The notes: generated by a model from the sequence alone, not told the origin. A stretch of DNA of 64,000 bases from Gigaspora rosea (GCA_003550325.1 QKWP01000784.1:48541-112540); one strand, 5' to 3'. Numbered from the stretch's first letter, positions 19,202 to 28,785 are shown. Numbers and translations are program-made.

Positions 19202-21265
19202 TTGGAAGAAGAAGGATTCACTATACTAAACTCATTCGATAACAACAATGAAATAATAATAAACTCTGAAGAACTAAGCAAACTACAAATACCTAAACAC
19301 TTCACAGAACTAAGGTTTAACAAGAAACCACCACCTTTTTATTTCAACAAAAGGCAAAAAAGATTCGAATTTATTGACGACCAAAAATCAACAAACTATT
19401 CACAAAAATTTATAAAAAATTGCAACAATTTAGGAATAAACCTTGGAGAAAACTTATTAACATACAAAGGAGAAACCACCTCTACAAAACAACTAGAAAG
19501 GTACCAAATTTGGAGAAATCGGATTGAAAAGTTACCGCTCTTTAACCATATACCAATACCAGGATTAACACATCAAAGCATAATGAAAAAGATTGATAAC
19601 CTCAATGATAAAGATGAACAAGCCTTATTTTCAAACTTTAAACATCTTAATAATGAAAGACAAGATATTCAAGAAATACAAAAAGTTGTGGAAGAAATAA
19701 GACCACAAGCAGCATTGAACAGAATCTTAAAAAATTCGACAACAATAGTACAATGTGTAGAGGAAAATCTATTTATAAAAATAGCCGCATCAAAGATGCA
19801 AGAACTACAACCAGAACAATATATTAAATGGAAAGAACATATGGATCAAAAAATCCAATATTATTATAATCAAAACCTGAAAGAAAATCAACAACACTTC
19901 TCATTAAAGAATATTCTAACAAATCAAATTAAAAAAGGATATGATAATCTACATGAGATGCTTAATCATGATACCTTAAAACTCAACTTTATAGTAATTG
20001 ATGGAGCAATAGCAGTAGGAAAAACTACATTATGCCACTGGCTTAAAGAATGGCTACAAAAATTAGGACAAACCGTAATTTTACGAGAAGAAATCACTTT
20101 ACAACATAAAGATTTATTAAAAATGTTCTATAAAGACCCAGAAAAATACAACTTTGCATTACAACTAATTATTATCAACGAATGGAACATGATGTATCAA
20201 CAATTACATCGACTACAACTCGAAGAAAAAGTTCCTGATAACACTTATATTATCGAAAATAGGACAGTATACAGAACACAATTCTTCACAGCAGAAAATA
20301 TTAAAGATGAATTTGAAATAGCGAAATTACAACAAATGCTTAAACACTCAACATTCAATTTATTACCAAACAAATTAAATTATACCATATTCTGCGAACC
20401 AGGAATTGAACAAATAATAAAATGGTTTAAACAAAGAGAAATCGAAGAGAACAAAGGAACTGATAGAGATATTCCAAAAGACTATCTTATTCAAATCTAT
20501 AATAGATATCTTAAAATGATCAAACAAGTTCAACCTCAATACATCAGAATCGATAATAAAAATCCAAACCTAGAACACATGTTCAGAACTCTATTCATAC
20601 ACGAAATGCATGAAACAAAAGGATACAATCGAGAAAAGATTTATCAACTACAAGAATATTGGGACGAACATCTAGAACTCAAATTAGTAAAAATTCCTAC
20701 CAAATCATACACTGTATTAATACCATTTACCAAAAAAGACCAAAAATGGCAAATACTTACAGCACAAAGACTGGATGTAACCATTTACCCCAACCAATAT
20801 GAAACAATGGGAGGAAGCATAGAAGAAACAGATGAAGGAATATTCACCGCAGCAATAAGAGAATGTGAAGAAGAAACAGGATACACACCAGAAGAAATAA
20901 GAATGCAACTCATTCTAAACCATCAATACCTTTTAAACAATAAAAATGGAACTCAAATATTTGTGAAAGGAATTCACGATATTACTCAAATAGAAAAAAG
21001 AATACAAAACTTTACATTTATATATTATGTATATCCAAAAGAATACGAAAAATTCACCAACAAAGAACCTGAAAAAGCCTCACCAAGAAAATGGATGACG
21101 CTCGAGGAAGTACAATATGAATTATTTACACCAACAATTCATTATTACAAAGAAGAAATCTTTGATAAACATATACCCGCATATTGGGAAGAATTTGCCT
21201 TAAAAGGAAGAGTGTGTACAAAAGGCACGCATTGCAAAGAAGAAATGATCGACAGATATTTCTAA
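19202..21265 (+). CDS. Deoxynucleoside kinase-NUDIX hydrolase fusion
   Basis: A helical N-terminal region of about 260 residues precedes a deoxynucleoside kinase domain. The P-loop DGAIAVGKTTL lies at about 265-275, the acid/Arg motif YIIENRTVYRTQ at about 348, and the lid-like KQREIEENKG at about 407, followed by IPKDYLIQIYNRYLKMI, as in the dCK/dGK/TK2 and viral dNK family. A NUDIX domain follows from about residue 500. Its box GGSIEETDEGIFTAAIRECE continues EETGY at about 536-560, one residue longer than G-x5-E before the REx2EExG core. Expected work: phosphorylating deoxynucleosides and hydrolysing nucleotide diphosphate derivatives. The first codon of this frame is TTG, so the true N terminus is uncertain. 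This copy's frame is open. Confidence 0.85.
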   Translation: MEEEGFTILNSFDNNNEIIINSEELSKLQIPKHFTELRFNKKPPPFYFNKRQKRFEFIDDQKSTNYSQKFIKNCNNLGINLGENLLTYKGETTSTKQLERYQIWRNRIEKLPLFNHIPIPGLTHQSIMKKIDNLNDKDEQALFSNFKHLNNERQDIQEIQKVVEEIRPQAALNRILKNSTTIVQCVEENLFIKIAASKMQELQPEQYIKWKEHMDQKIQYYYNQNLKENQQHFSLKNILTNQIKKGYDNLHEMLNHDTLKLNFIVIDGAIAVGKTTLCHWLKEWLQKLGQTVILREEITLQHKDLLKMFYKDPEKYNFALQLIIINEWNMMYQQLHRLQLEEKVPDNTYIIENRTVYRTQFFTAENIKDEFEIAKLQQMLKHSTFNLLPNKLNYTIFCEPGIEQIIKWFKQREIEENKGTDRDIPKDYLIQIYNRYLKMIKQVQPQYIRIDNKNPNLEHMFRTLFIHEMHETKGYNREKIYQLQEYWDEHLELKLVKIPTKSYTVLIPFTKKDQKWQILTAQRLDVTIYPNQYETMGGSIEETDEGIFTAAIRECEEETGYTPEEIRMQLILNHQYLLNNKNGTQIFVKGIHDITQIEKRIQNFTFIYYVYPKEYEKFTNKEPEKASPRKWMTLEEVQYELFTPTIHYYKEEIFDKHIPAYWEEFALKGRVCTKGTHCKEEMIDRYF

Positions 21266-21595
21266 GTGATAATTAACACTAACCTTCAACAAAATTGAAG
21301 AAACCTGCACAGGCTAAAGGACGAATCATCCTTAAGGGCCAATGCATCGAACAGCGTGTACAGGGCGATCCACCTGTGACATTTTCTGATCACACCTGTG
21401 TCACCGAGACCATTACACACCTATACCAAATCGAAATTACCGTAACGGGAAATCTTATCATTTACAATAGCATAGTTATATTAATAGTCGTAGCATAAAC
21501 AATTAGTCATAATAATAGTCAAAACATTAGTCATAGTATTTACAATGTATTTTTAGCAAAATAGCATGTTATTCTAGCTATAGACTTCTCAAATG

Positions 21596-21603
21596 TATAA
21601 AAG
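21596..21603 (+). promoter_or_regulatory. TATA box of the putative genomic promoter
   Basis: TATAAAAG is a strong core-promoter match. It lies about 155 bases before the candidate primer-binding site, the layout expected if a transcript starts near 21627 and carries a short R/U5-like leader. Function is inferred. Confidence 0.45.
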
Positions 21604-21700
21604 CACAAGCTTTTAACCCTTTCAAACTTTAGAGTCGTAACTGACGACCTCATAACCTTTATTACATTAGTGAATTATTCAATTAATTCTCTCTCTATCT

Positions 21701-21717
21701 TATGCCTACTCGGCATA
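21701..21717 (+). other. Small hairpin between promoter and primer site
   Basis: TATGCC, a 5-base loop TACTC, and GGCATA form a perfect six-pair stem. It lies 34 bases before the candidate primer-binding site. It may be a leader-RNA structure. Confidence 0.4.
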
Positions 21718-21750
21718 CTCACCCTTATAATTAATGGGATAAGACCTTAA

Positions 21751-21764
21751 TGGCGCCCAACACC
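21751..21764 (+). other. Candidate tRNA primer-binding site
   Basis: TGGCGCCCAACACC begins with TGG, the complement of the CCA end of tRNA, and TGGCGCCC is the start of well-known primer sites (tRNA-Lys3 in lentiviruses reads TGGCGCCCGAAC). It stands downstream of a TATA box and upstream of all genes of copy B. The matching tRNA of this organism would need to end in GGGCGCCA. The related motif also occurs elsewhere in the element, which weakens the call. Confidence 0.5.
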
Positions 21765-22639
21765 TTTACACAATTACCTTTAGTATAATACATGTAATAG
21801 AAACATGTTATAGCGCCCAACGTGCATAAAATTTAGCACTCAACTGGTAAAAATTAATTACCAAACTATCAAAGAGTATCATTAAGTTGACTCACTCTTA
21901 GAAACAAACCGTTGGCATACCACAAAGTATTAACTAGGCGCCCAAGTACAATACGTACGAGAACAATATTACTTCACACATATTATTATAACATATTATT
22001 ATAAACTTATTTAAGGACCTAACGACCAGATTATTTTATTAAATAAAGAAATTATATTTTAAAAACGAAACTTATTGTGCAAATAACTTTACAAATTATC
22101 CTTCTACATAAAACTGAATTAGCTATTGAATAAAAACCTTCTATAACTAATAAACGAATATACCAAAAAATAAATAACCTGTATAAAAGAGAAAAGAAGC
22201 TCAACCTTTGAAAACGAACCAAGCAATACCTCAGAGAACTTATCCAACTCTGCAACAGTAGACATAGCCAACCTATGAACCTCAAGTCACCATTCCAACT
22301 TGAACCGTACTCAACTTATTAAAGACACTACAAGAAAGTAGTAAGAAACCAGAGAAACTTTAATAAAAAATATATGATTATATTAAAGTAAAGCAGAAAA
22401 GAAGAAGCCATGAATTGGCATACTAAAAAGAAAGTAAAATCTGCCATTGGCACAACTAAAAGGAATACAAGCGCGAAACTATCTATATAAAATCTATTCA
22501 AGCAAAAGCATAATCGTCATAGAGCAATTGAAGCTTAATCAACTCATACAAGTACCAAGACGAGGGAAAGTACCATAGTGAAGTTAGCAAGAGATCTACA
22601 GGATAGATACCAACTAACCTGATCTGACAACCAATGAAC

Positions 22640-22935
22640 AGGACCCCGGACATCTCTCATATAGGTCATAACTGGATTTTGGCCAATTTTGACCTAATTT
22701 GCTGAAAATGACAAAATCTATTTATTTAAATAACTTTGATCCAGTAATCAGAATTGAATGAGCTTTTTTTGTTAGATGCGCCTCACTGAGAGCTTCATTT
22801 TAAAAAAAAGTTCATTCAAATTGGACCACTAGATGCCAAGATAATTGCCAAAAACTGATTTTTTGCTTTTCAAATTTCAGGGGTTTTTGCTGAAATGCAT
22901 AACGTATGACCTCTGTACTACATGTCCGGGGTCCT
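22640..22935 (+). mobile_element. Miniature transposon with AGGACCCCGGACAT ends, 296 bp
   Basis: AGGACCCCGGACAT at the left is mirrored by ATGTCCGGGGTCCT at the right. The inner AGGTCATA motif recurs at the same distance from both ends, so the imperfect inverted repeat is about 31 bp. The flanks give AAC as a perfect 3-bp duplication, or an 8-bp one with two mismatches (CAATGAAC and AACTGAAC). The family is undecided. It lies in the leader of copy B. Confidence 0.75.
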
Positions 22936-23054
22936 AACTGAACTAAGGCTGTAAAGGCGAAAACACAAAACCTTACGTTGATACTATTAGGCCGATCATC
23001 TGACAAGACAGCCATATTGGAAACTTAGACACTAAGGATTGAACTATTGAACGA

Positions 23055-23456
23055 ATGCGATACATATTACAAATCACGATTACCAAATTAATGAAGAATA
23101 TAACTGCAATAACCATTATACTATTAATAGCTGCAATACAACAAATAGTCAAAGCTCAAAACATTAACGTCACAGTACCAGTCATAACTGTTACTCAAAC
23201 TCCAACAAACGTACCATCTCCAACAACTATAATCACAACTCAAACTGTAATACAATCTCCATCAACAAACTACTTTAATGACGCAAATGCTGTAAACACA
23301 CTCGTTGCTGAACTCGTAACAATAGCCATATCAACAATAGTAATCACAATCATAATCTGTATAAAGAAAAGGAATACAAAAGTCTTGAAACAACAAATAC
23401 AACGTTTGGCCACAACCCAAACATCTAGACCACCGGATTACCAAGGATATCCATAA
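23055..23456 (+). CDS. Type I membrane protein with Thr/Pro-rich outer region, 133 residues (element gene 1)
   Basis: A hydrophobic segment at about residues 15-33 (NITAITIILLIAAIQQIVKA) looks like a signal peptide or anchor. It is followed by a Thr/Val/Pro-rich outer region with repeated TQT and TVI units and likely O-glycosylation, a membrane segment at about 85-105 (LVTIAISTIVITIIICI), and a basic tail (KKRNTKVLKQQIQRL) ending PPDYQGY. The PPDY match to PPxY could bind WW domains of Nedd4-type ligases used in budding; this is inference. It is the first gene after the leader. Copy C has a counterpart at 58887-59375. Confidence 0.65.
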   Translation: MRYILQITITKLMKNITAITIILLIAAIQQIVKAQNINVTVPVITVTQTPTNVPSPTTIITTQTVIQSPSTNYFNDANAVNTLVAELVTIAISTIVITIIICIKKRNTKVLKQQIQRLATTQTSRPPDYQGYP

Positions 23457-23496
23457 ACAACACGTAATTTGAAATTACAAAGCTTATAAACAAAAG

Positions 23497-23505
23497 TATA
23501 AAAAT
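23497..23505 (+). promoter_or_regulatory. TATA-like element before the 65-residue gene, copy B
   Basis: Same element as at 262-270, 31 bases before the ATG at 23528. The spacing is unchanged between copies. Confidence 0.35.
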
Positions 23506-23527
23506 AGCTGCAAAACTCATACCACGA

Positions 23528-23725
23528 ATGACATATCTACATTTGGACATAAACGACATTAAACATTACAACATACCAACATTAATATCATTCATAGTAC
23601 TCATAGCAACAATAATATTTGGAATATTATTCACGATATACACCTGTTTAAGGAAAGAAACACATACTGGAATAATAGAAATATCTAGGACAACTAATGC
23701 TAACAACAATAATATTAATAATTAG
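23528..23725 (+). CDS. Small one-pass membrane protein, 65 residues, copy B
   Basis: Counterpart of 293-490 with only a few changes. One membrane segment at about 19-40, then CLRKE and an Asn-rich tail (NANNNNINN). Function unknown. The frame looks whole. Confidence 0.6.
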   Translation: MTYLHLDINDIKHYNIPTLISFIVLIATIIFGILFTIYTCLRKETHTGIIEISRTTNANNNNINN

Positions 23726-23819
23726 TACGACATTACTACTTATAGCAATACTTATATTCACTATAACAATACCTATAATTATTCACCATCAACAATACAA
23801 GAAACACTCATAATAACTA

Positions 23820-24041
23820 ATGATTGAAACCAACTCAACAACTCCTAACTGTACAACATTTGATAACAATCCACTAGCGACACAACTATTATACATAGAA
23901 CTTATTACTATATTCATAGCACTACTATTTATAGTATCACTATACTGCTGTTGTAAACACCAACGCTATAAAAAGAAGGTCAACAAGACCATACCTGGAG
24001 CAGATCAATACCTTAACACTAATTCAACCTGCTGTTGTTAA
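23820..24041 (+). CDS. Cys-tailed membrane protein, 73 residues
   Basis: The N terminus is rich in Asn and Thr, with NST and NCT sites for N-glycosylation (MIETNSTTPNCTT). A membrane segment at about 24-45 (LLYIELITIFIALLFIVSLY) is followed at once by CCCKHQRYKKK and, at the C terminus, NSTCCC. This gives an outside-N, inside-C topology with Cys that could be acylated. The frame looks whole. The counterpart in copy C (59586-59774) also ends in two Cys and has a Cys pair after its membrane segment, so the design is conserved. Confidence 0.6.
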   Translation: MIETNSTTPNCTTFDNNPLATQLLYIELITIFIALLFIVSLYCCCKHQRYKKKVNKTIPGADQYLNTNSTCCC

Positions 24042-24062
24042 CTAAAAATAACTCAACAATAT

Positions 24063-24314
24063 ATGTTTGGACAAAAGAAAAAGAAACCGCAATATAACTA
24101 CCAATATAGGACATCTATCTTACCAAAACAACCTATTAAGAATCCACCAGCTATACCATACTTCAGACCACCTGTGAACCTACACCGGTCACTACAACAA
24201 ATAATTATTGACAGACAAGTGCAACAAAGATTAAACCAAGGATATATACCACCCAACACTGCACCACAAAGGCCACCCACTAAACCAGTGAAGCCACCTG
24301 CATTAAAGAAATAA
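24063..24314 (+). CDS. Basic proline-rich small protein, 83 residues
   Basis: Counterpart of 827-1066. It has the same basic start (MFGQKKKK) and a Pro-rich end (PPNTAPQRPPTKPVKPP). No membrane segment. PxxP patterns could engage SH3 domains; this is inference. The frame looks whole. Confidence 0.55.
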   Translation: MFGQKKKKPQYNYQYRTSILPKQPIKNPPAIPYFRPPVNLHRSLQQIIIDRQVQQRLNQGYIPPNTAPQRPPTKPVKPPALKK

Positions 24315-24338
24315 ATACCTAAACGAAGAAAATAATTA

Positions 24339-24566
24339 ATGTCTGGAAAAGATCCTAATCAACTACGATTATTGGAAATATACGGAACCATAACCATAGT
24401 CACAATATTATTCAGAGTATTAGCATTGATTATCATAACTCACGTAATAAGAACTCAAAAGAAACAACAGAAGTTAAAGAAAAGACAACCTATCATAGCA
24501 AACAGCACTGACCAACTACTATACGGACCAAACCTGAACAACCTAAAGAATACAGGAATATTCTAA
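24339..24566 (+). CDS. Small one-pass membrane protein, 75 residues, copy B
   Basis: Counterpart of 1091-1318, nearly identical. Membrane segment at about 14-36, then RTQKKQQKLKKR. The frame looks whole. Confidence 0.6.
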   Translation: MSGKDPNQLRLLEIYGTITIVTILFRVLALIIITHVIRTQKKQQKLKKRQPIIANSTDQLLYGPNLNNLKNTGIF

Positions 24567-24572
24567 GGATAC

Positions 24573-24899
24573 ATGTCAGTAATACAAATATCTATAACAC
24601 CAAGCACAGTAGTATCAACAATATTATCAACAGTCATATCAATATCAACATCATTGATAACTCAAACATCAACACCAACACTAACACCTACAATTACTCA
24701 AACACCACAATATTTTCAAGATAGTAACATGATTGAAACACTAGCAATATTAGGAACACTAATAATCACCTCAGCTATAGCAATAATATATAAAGCTAAA
24801 CAACTCAAAAACATAAATAACGAATTCAAAATACAAAAACAACAAGCTGACGACGCTAGAATAGCTGAACAAGTTAGACAAATCAGAACTAAATTATAA
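24573..24899 (+). CDS. Thr/Ser-rich membrane protein with coiled tail, 108 residues
   Basis: An outer region of Ser/Thr/Ile repeats (TLTPTITQTP) leads to PQYFQDSNMIETLA, a membrane segment at about 57-75 (ILGTLIITSAIAIIYKA) and a Gln/Lys/Arg-rich tail likely to form a coiled coil. There is no clear signal peptide. The PxYFQD motif is kept in the counterpart of copy C (60084-60428: PPYFQDQN). That conservation across a diverged relative marks it as a real gene. This is also the empty site of the transposon at 1531-2172. Confidence 0.65.
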   Translation: MSVIQISITPSTVVSTILSTVISISTSLITQTSTPTLTPTITQTPQYFQDSNMIETLAILGTLIITSAIAIIYKAKQLKNINNEFKIQKQQADDARIAEQVRQIRTKL

Positions 24900-24901
24900 A
24901 A

Positions 24902-25558
24902 GTGGATAAACAACAAGAAAACAAAATAACTGTCATAACAACTGACAATAGCATAGCATCAATAAACGCATCTATAACTTGGATGAACAACATAATCATA
25001 ATACTATCAGCATCTGATAAACCATTTAAATACCTAATACAAACCATACAACTATTGATTGTAACCATAGCTATAGTATACATAGCATCAATAATATCAT
25101 ACACAATAGTACAAGTCAAGAAAGAAAACATCAAAAAAATTAATGAACTTCCAGATGAAGAACAAATTGAACAAATCAAAAAACAAATAGTAAACGCACC
25201 TTACCAAGGAATAGTAACTAAAATATTAGAAAGTAATCTAAAAACAACTGAAGTTATAGTTGAAAAAGAAGTCGTAAAAGAAATAATAATCCAAAAAGAA
25301 GAACCAAATCAAACTATAATTAAAACTGACATATTACCAACAAAAAGAAAAGCACTAATCAATATTAACGAAGCAGCAGAATACTTTGTATATAAAGAAT
25401 TGAAAACACAATTCTTACAAGGAATCTTACTAACATTCAGATATCCATCACTATTAATAAAAGTAAGAAAATTCAAAGAACCAAAAGAATTTCTAGAAGA
25501 AATCTTAGAAAAAGCACCTCACCTAAAGAAAGAGTATTTTCTAAAAGAAAATAAATGA
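24902..25558 (+). CDS. Membrane protein with soluble C-terminal domain, up to 218 residues
   Basis: Two hydrophobic stretches lie at about residues 28-40 (MNNIIIILSAS) and 45-75 (YLIQTIQLLIVTIAIVYIAS). A soluble part of about 140 residues follows, with EVIVEKEVVKEIIIQKEE and a helical end. The first codon of the open frame is GTG and the first ATG lies 27 codons in, so the start is uncertain. The stop overlaps the next ATG as ATGA. Function unknown. Confidence 0.5.
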   Translation: MDKQQENKITVITTDNSIASINASITWMNNIIIILSASDKPFKYLIQTIQLLIVTIAIVYIASIISYTIVQVKKENIKKINELPDEEQIEQIKKQIVNAPYQGIVTKILESNLKTTEVIVEKEVVKEIIIQKEEPNQTIIKTDILPTKRKALININEAAEYFVYKELKTQFLQGILLTFRYPSLLIKVRKFKEPKEFLEEILEKAPHLKKEYFLKENK

Positions 25559-25971
25559 GTCTTGAAACATTAGGAAACAAAACCTATATACAAGTATTTC
25601 AAGAATTCTTTAACAAATATCCAGATCCATTAAATTACGATCAAAAGAAAAAATTACAAGAATATGTAAAACACCACGAATACAGATTAACCAGAATAGG
25701 ACAAAACGAATACATCACTGAAACAGTAGAACATAGTTTTGTAATCAGAAAAGAAGGAAGGAATATAACTCTAAAACAACCAGCAACAAAAAGATTTCAA
25801 AAAAGAACAGTAATAACAGAAGAAGATACAGCAACATACTTACTATATGTGATAATTTTACAAGAAACAACAAAAACTATTACAGCACTACAATTGGCTA
25901 ATAAAAGATCAAAAAGTATAGAAAATTGGTTAAAACTTACACGTTGTAACTATCATTTATACTTACCATAA
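25555..25971 (+). CDS. Pre-Gag soluble protein, 138 residues
   Basis: The protein starts MSLETLGNKTYIQVFQEFFN, with a Tyr/Lys-rich helical first half and a second half with RFQKRTVITEEDTATYLLYV. It has no membrane segment and no known motif. Its ATG overlaps the preceding stop (ATGA), and the Gag ATG lies three bases after its own stop. This position between membrane genes and Gag would suit a matrix-like adaptor, but that is inference. Confidence 0.55.
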   Translation: MSLETLGNKTYIQVFQEFFNKYPDPLNYDQKKKLQEYVKHHEYRLTRIGQNEYITETVEHSFVIRKEGRNITLKQPATKRFQKRTVITEEDTATYLLYVIILQETTKTITALQLANKRSKSIENWLKLTRCNYHLYLP

Positions 25972-25974
25972 AAA

Positions 25975-27495
25975 ATGGCAGCACCACCAGTACCAGCATG
26001 GCCAAAAATAGTAGGACTAAAAGACTACATAGAAGAATTCGACGGAGATACCAAAAAATACAGAAATTGAAGAAATCAACTCGAAAATGCATTTAAAATA
26101 TTCAAAATTGAAAAATTAGTAATCTACGACAGATACTCAGGAAACTCTACAGTAGGATATACCCTAAAAACAGCAGATACTTATGACTCTACAGCAGGTA
26201 ATGCACATGAATGCAGATGGACAACAGATCTATGCATGCAAGTATTCGCAATCGTAAGAACCAAATTAAAAGATACAGCACTAGAAATATTCGATGCCGA
26301 AATTGGATCAATAAACTGCTACTTTAGACCCAACATCAATAATAACCAAGCCGCATTAGCAGTATTAAAAGATACCTATAATTACCCAACAGAATTAAAT
26401 AGGCAATACGATGCATTTCATGCAAGTGCCACAGCAGAAGGATTACTATGTACTCCAGCAATAACACATAACACAGTAATAAAAGGATTTAGAGAAACCT
26501 TTGATAATGCATTCCTAGTCGACCAAATACAACAAACAAGTCAAAAAGATTTTTGGAACTTCAACTTTGTCAAAAACCTTGACTATAATAATGACAATAG
26601 AATGAGAAACCTTATTAACAAATATAAGAAATTATTACAAATATCAAATTTCCAGTGGTCAAATAATTTCTATGGAGGAGAGTACATGTTCTTACTATCA
26701 AAAATGCCACCAAGAATAATGGCACACATCTCATCAATGGAACCAAAACCTACAGATAGAACCGCATTCTTTAAAGCAGCAGATAACCAATTCCTAGCGG
26801 AAAGACTTAAAATGTCATTTACTGGAAACCTTAAAGAAAAAGTATCTCACTACTAAGAACAAAGAAAATCTATTAGATTCAATAACATGCAAACTTTAAA
26901 TGAAATTACATTTAAATGCTACTTATGCAACCAACCTGGTCATTACAAAAGAAACTGTCCGAAACTCAAAGGACATAACAACTTTAACAGAATTAAAACA
27001 GAAAGAGGAAAAAATAGTCAAATTGTATTCAAAGTACAATATTGTAAATGGTGTGGAAGAGAAAGATCTTATCACACTAAAAACTGCAAAGAAAGTAACA
27101 GAAACAGTTACGGAGAAAAATTTGCAAGAGGACCAACTCTAATAATCTATAATACTAAAGAAAGCTATAATAAATTCTCAAAAGAAAGCAACAATTATAG
27201 AAGAAATAACAACTCACAAGGAAATTTCAGAAGAAATAATTCCAAAGGAAACTTCAGGAGAAATAACAACAACCAAAGAAGAAGATTTAACAATGTCAAA
27301 GAAGACAAAAGAGAAGAAAAACCTGAAAGAAAAGAAAGAAGCAATTATCGAAGCAACAACAAAAACAACACCAAAGGAAAACGAGTCAACAATATCAGAA
27401 ATAATGATGATTATGAAAGTTATGAAAGTGAAGAAGATGCCAGAGTAAACTTTGTAAACATCAAACAAAACATGAATAAAATTCATAAAAACTAG
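25975..27495 (+). pseudogene. gag: Gag of copy B: capsid-like region, zinc knuckles and basic tail, broken
   Basis: The longest open parts are 26236-26856 (capsid-like, 206 residues) and 26887-27495 (nucleocapsid-like, 202 residues). The latter has the CCHC knuckle CYLCNQPGHYKRNC, a second Cys/His motif CKWCGRERSYHTKNC (C-x2-C-x6-H-x3-C), and a tail of repeated Arg/Asn blocks (RRNNNSQGNFRRNNS) ending in an acidic patch. The Arg/Asn blocks are typical RNA-binding low-complexity sequence. The gene ends at the edge of the foreign block. Broken a few times. Confidence 0.75.
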
Positions 27496-28785
27496 GAACT
27501 GGAAACCAGTGTGAGTCTAGAGCGTCAAATTTTTAAATTATATTAATAATAAATCAATATTTATATAATAATATATATTATAATATTATAAAATATATAT
27601 ATAGTACTATATACTATATAATCAAATTTTAATAATTATTTAAAAAAATCTTTTTATTTATTTTTTCATTTTTTTTATTTATTTATTAATTTTACATATT
27701 TAATTTTTTTATTTTAAATAGTTTTCTAATTAGATATAACTTTTTAATCTTTTATTTATTTTAATTATAATATATATGATAGTATTATTTTTTAATTTAT
27801 TTTCAACTAACAATATGGATTTTATCAAATCCGAATTGAATTCACAGTTCATCTTTAGATCCATTATTTAAGTTCTTTGGCAACCCAATAAAAGCCCCTA
27901 ATCTAGATAGTTGAATTAAAGGGTCAATTCAGATTGTCGGATTTAAGAGTGAAGCTCTTTAGTTATAAATAATTAATTTGATTCAATACAAAACATAACA
28001 AAATATAGTAAGTTTGCATAATCTATAGTAATTTATATTTAAAAATTCAATTAAACTTCTACAAGTGCCAGGCATGATGTCATTAAACCAGGTTAGATAT
28101 TTGTGCTAATAAATGTAAATTTAATTTTATAATCATCTTATAATCATCTAACTGCTAATATAAAACTTGATGAATTCGAGATTATTGATCTGTATAGGGA
28201 TGTGAAAAGTCCGATTCGACACCATGAAGTCGCACTTTAATTTAGGCTAAGTCCCGAGCAGGGCACCCAGAAAATTTCGAAAAGATCTTATTTTTGTATT
28301 TTGCGTATTAATTTATTAGAAGTAAGTCTTCTGATTGCGTGTGATTTAAATTAATAGCCATGATATAAAGATATATAAATATATAGTATAAATTAAATCG
28401 CAACTCTGAGAATTACTTTTAGCTAATATGTAATAAATTATTGATCAATACTGATACGATATGCAATAGTTATGTTTTGATCAGCAAAAATAATACTAAA
28501 TTTGATATCGCAATAAAAAAAACAATATTTGGTCATTACCAAAACAATTTTTCTAAAATGATATCGAAATTTTCTGGGGTCCCTGGTACCGAATCTAATA
28601 GTCACATGCAATATTATATGTCATACGCGCATAATTCAGTAATTGTAAAAAAATATGCACTTTAAGCATGCATAGTTGATTGTTCTGACAAAATTGGAAT
28701 ATGCATGTTCATAAAACTTATAAACTGGAATATCGTACTTATAGGTTCCAACGGAGCTTACGGAGACAAATTAAAAGTTAAAAAA
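27496..28785. other. AT-rich stretch without genes
   Basis: Long A/T runs (27530-27800), then more mixed sequence. One short open frame (28441-28665) shows no domain and no sign of selection. I see no element ends that I can define. Confidence 0.5.

Larger units (their letters stand above)
1..21365 (+). mobile_element. Copy A of a giant reverse-transcribing element (fossil)
   Basis: This is the first of three head-to-tail copies. It begins inside the first small gene because the window starts there, and ends just after the kinase-NUDIX gene. Parts in order are small membrane-protein genes, Gag, protease, two unknown segments, reverse transcriptase with RNase H, an antisense gene, a Merlin-type DDE gene, Cys-rich genes, small genes and a kinase-NUDIX fusion. 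The RT is of Ty3/gypsy type. No rve-type integrase is recognisable. The copy is broken, by my estimate about twenty times, and carries two nested DNA transposons. Its high similarity to copy B suggests a fairly recent common source. Confidence 0.85.
21266..23054. promoter_or_regulatory. Control region between copies A and B
   Basis: No coding frame is supported over 1.8 kb. In order it holds a stretch shared with the end of copy B (to about 21365), a TATA box (21596), a hairpin (21701), a candidate primer-binding site (21751), two more GCGCCCAA motifs (about 21813 and 21937), a long leader, and a nested small transposon (22640-22935). A stretch reading AAGTAGTAAGAAACCAGAGA (about 22335-22355) recurs in the leader of copy C near 58602. 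In an LTR element this would contain the LTR; in a circular pararetrovirus-like genome it would be the single intergenic region. No second LTR is seen. Confidence 0.55.

Noticed and set aside
21300-21750. A complete LTR with defined ends
   Set aside because: There is a promoter and a primer-like site, but no second copy, no TG...CA ends and no target duplication, so I do not give LTR limits.
23055-25971. A classical envelope fusion protein
   Set aside because: All membrane proteins here are about 60-220 residues and none shows a fusion peptide, furin site or heptad pair of an env protein.
28441-28665. A 74-residue frame in the AT-rich stretch
   Set aside because: No domain, no neighbour and no second copy; expected by chance.
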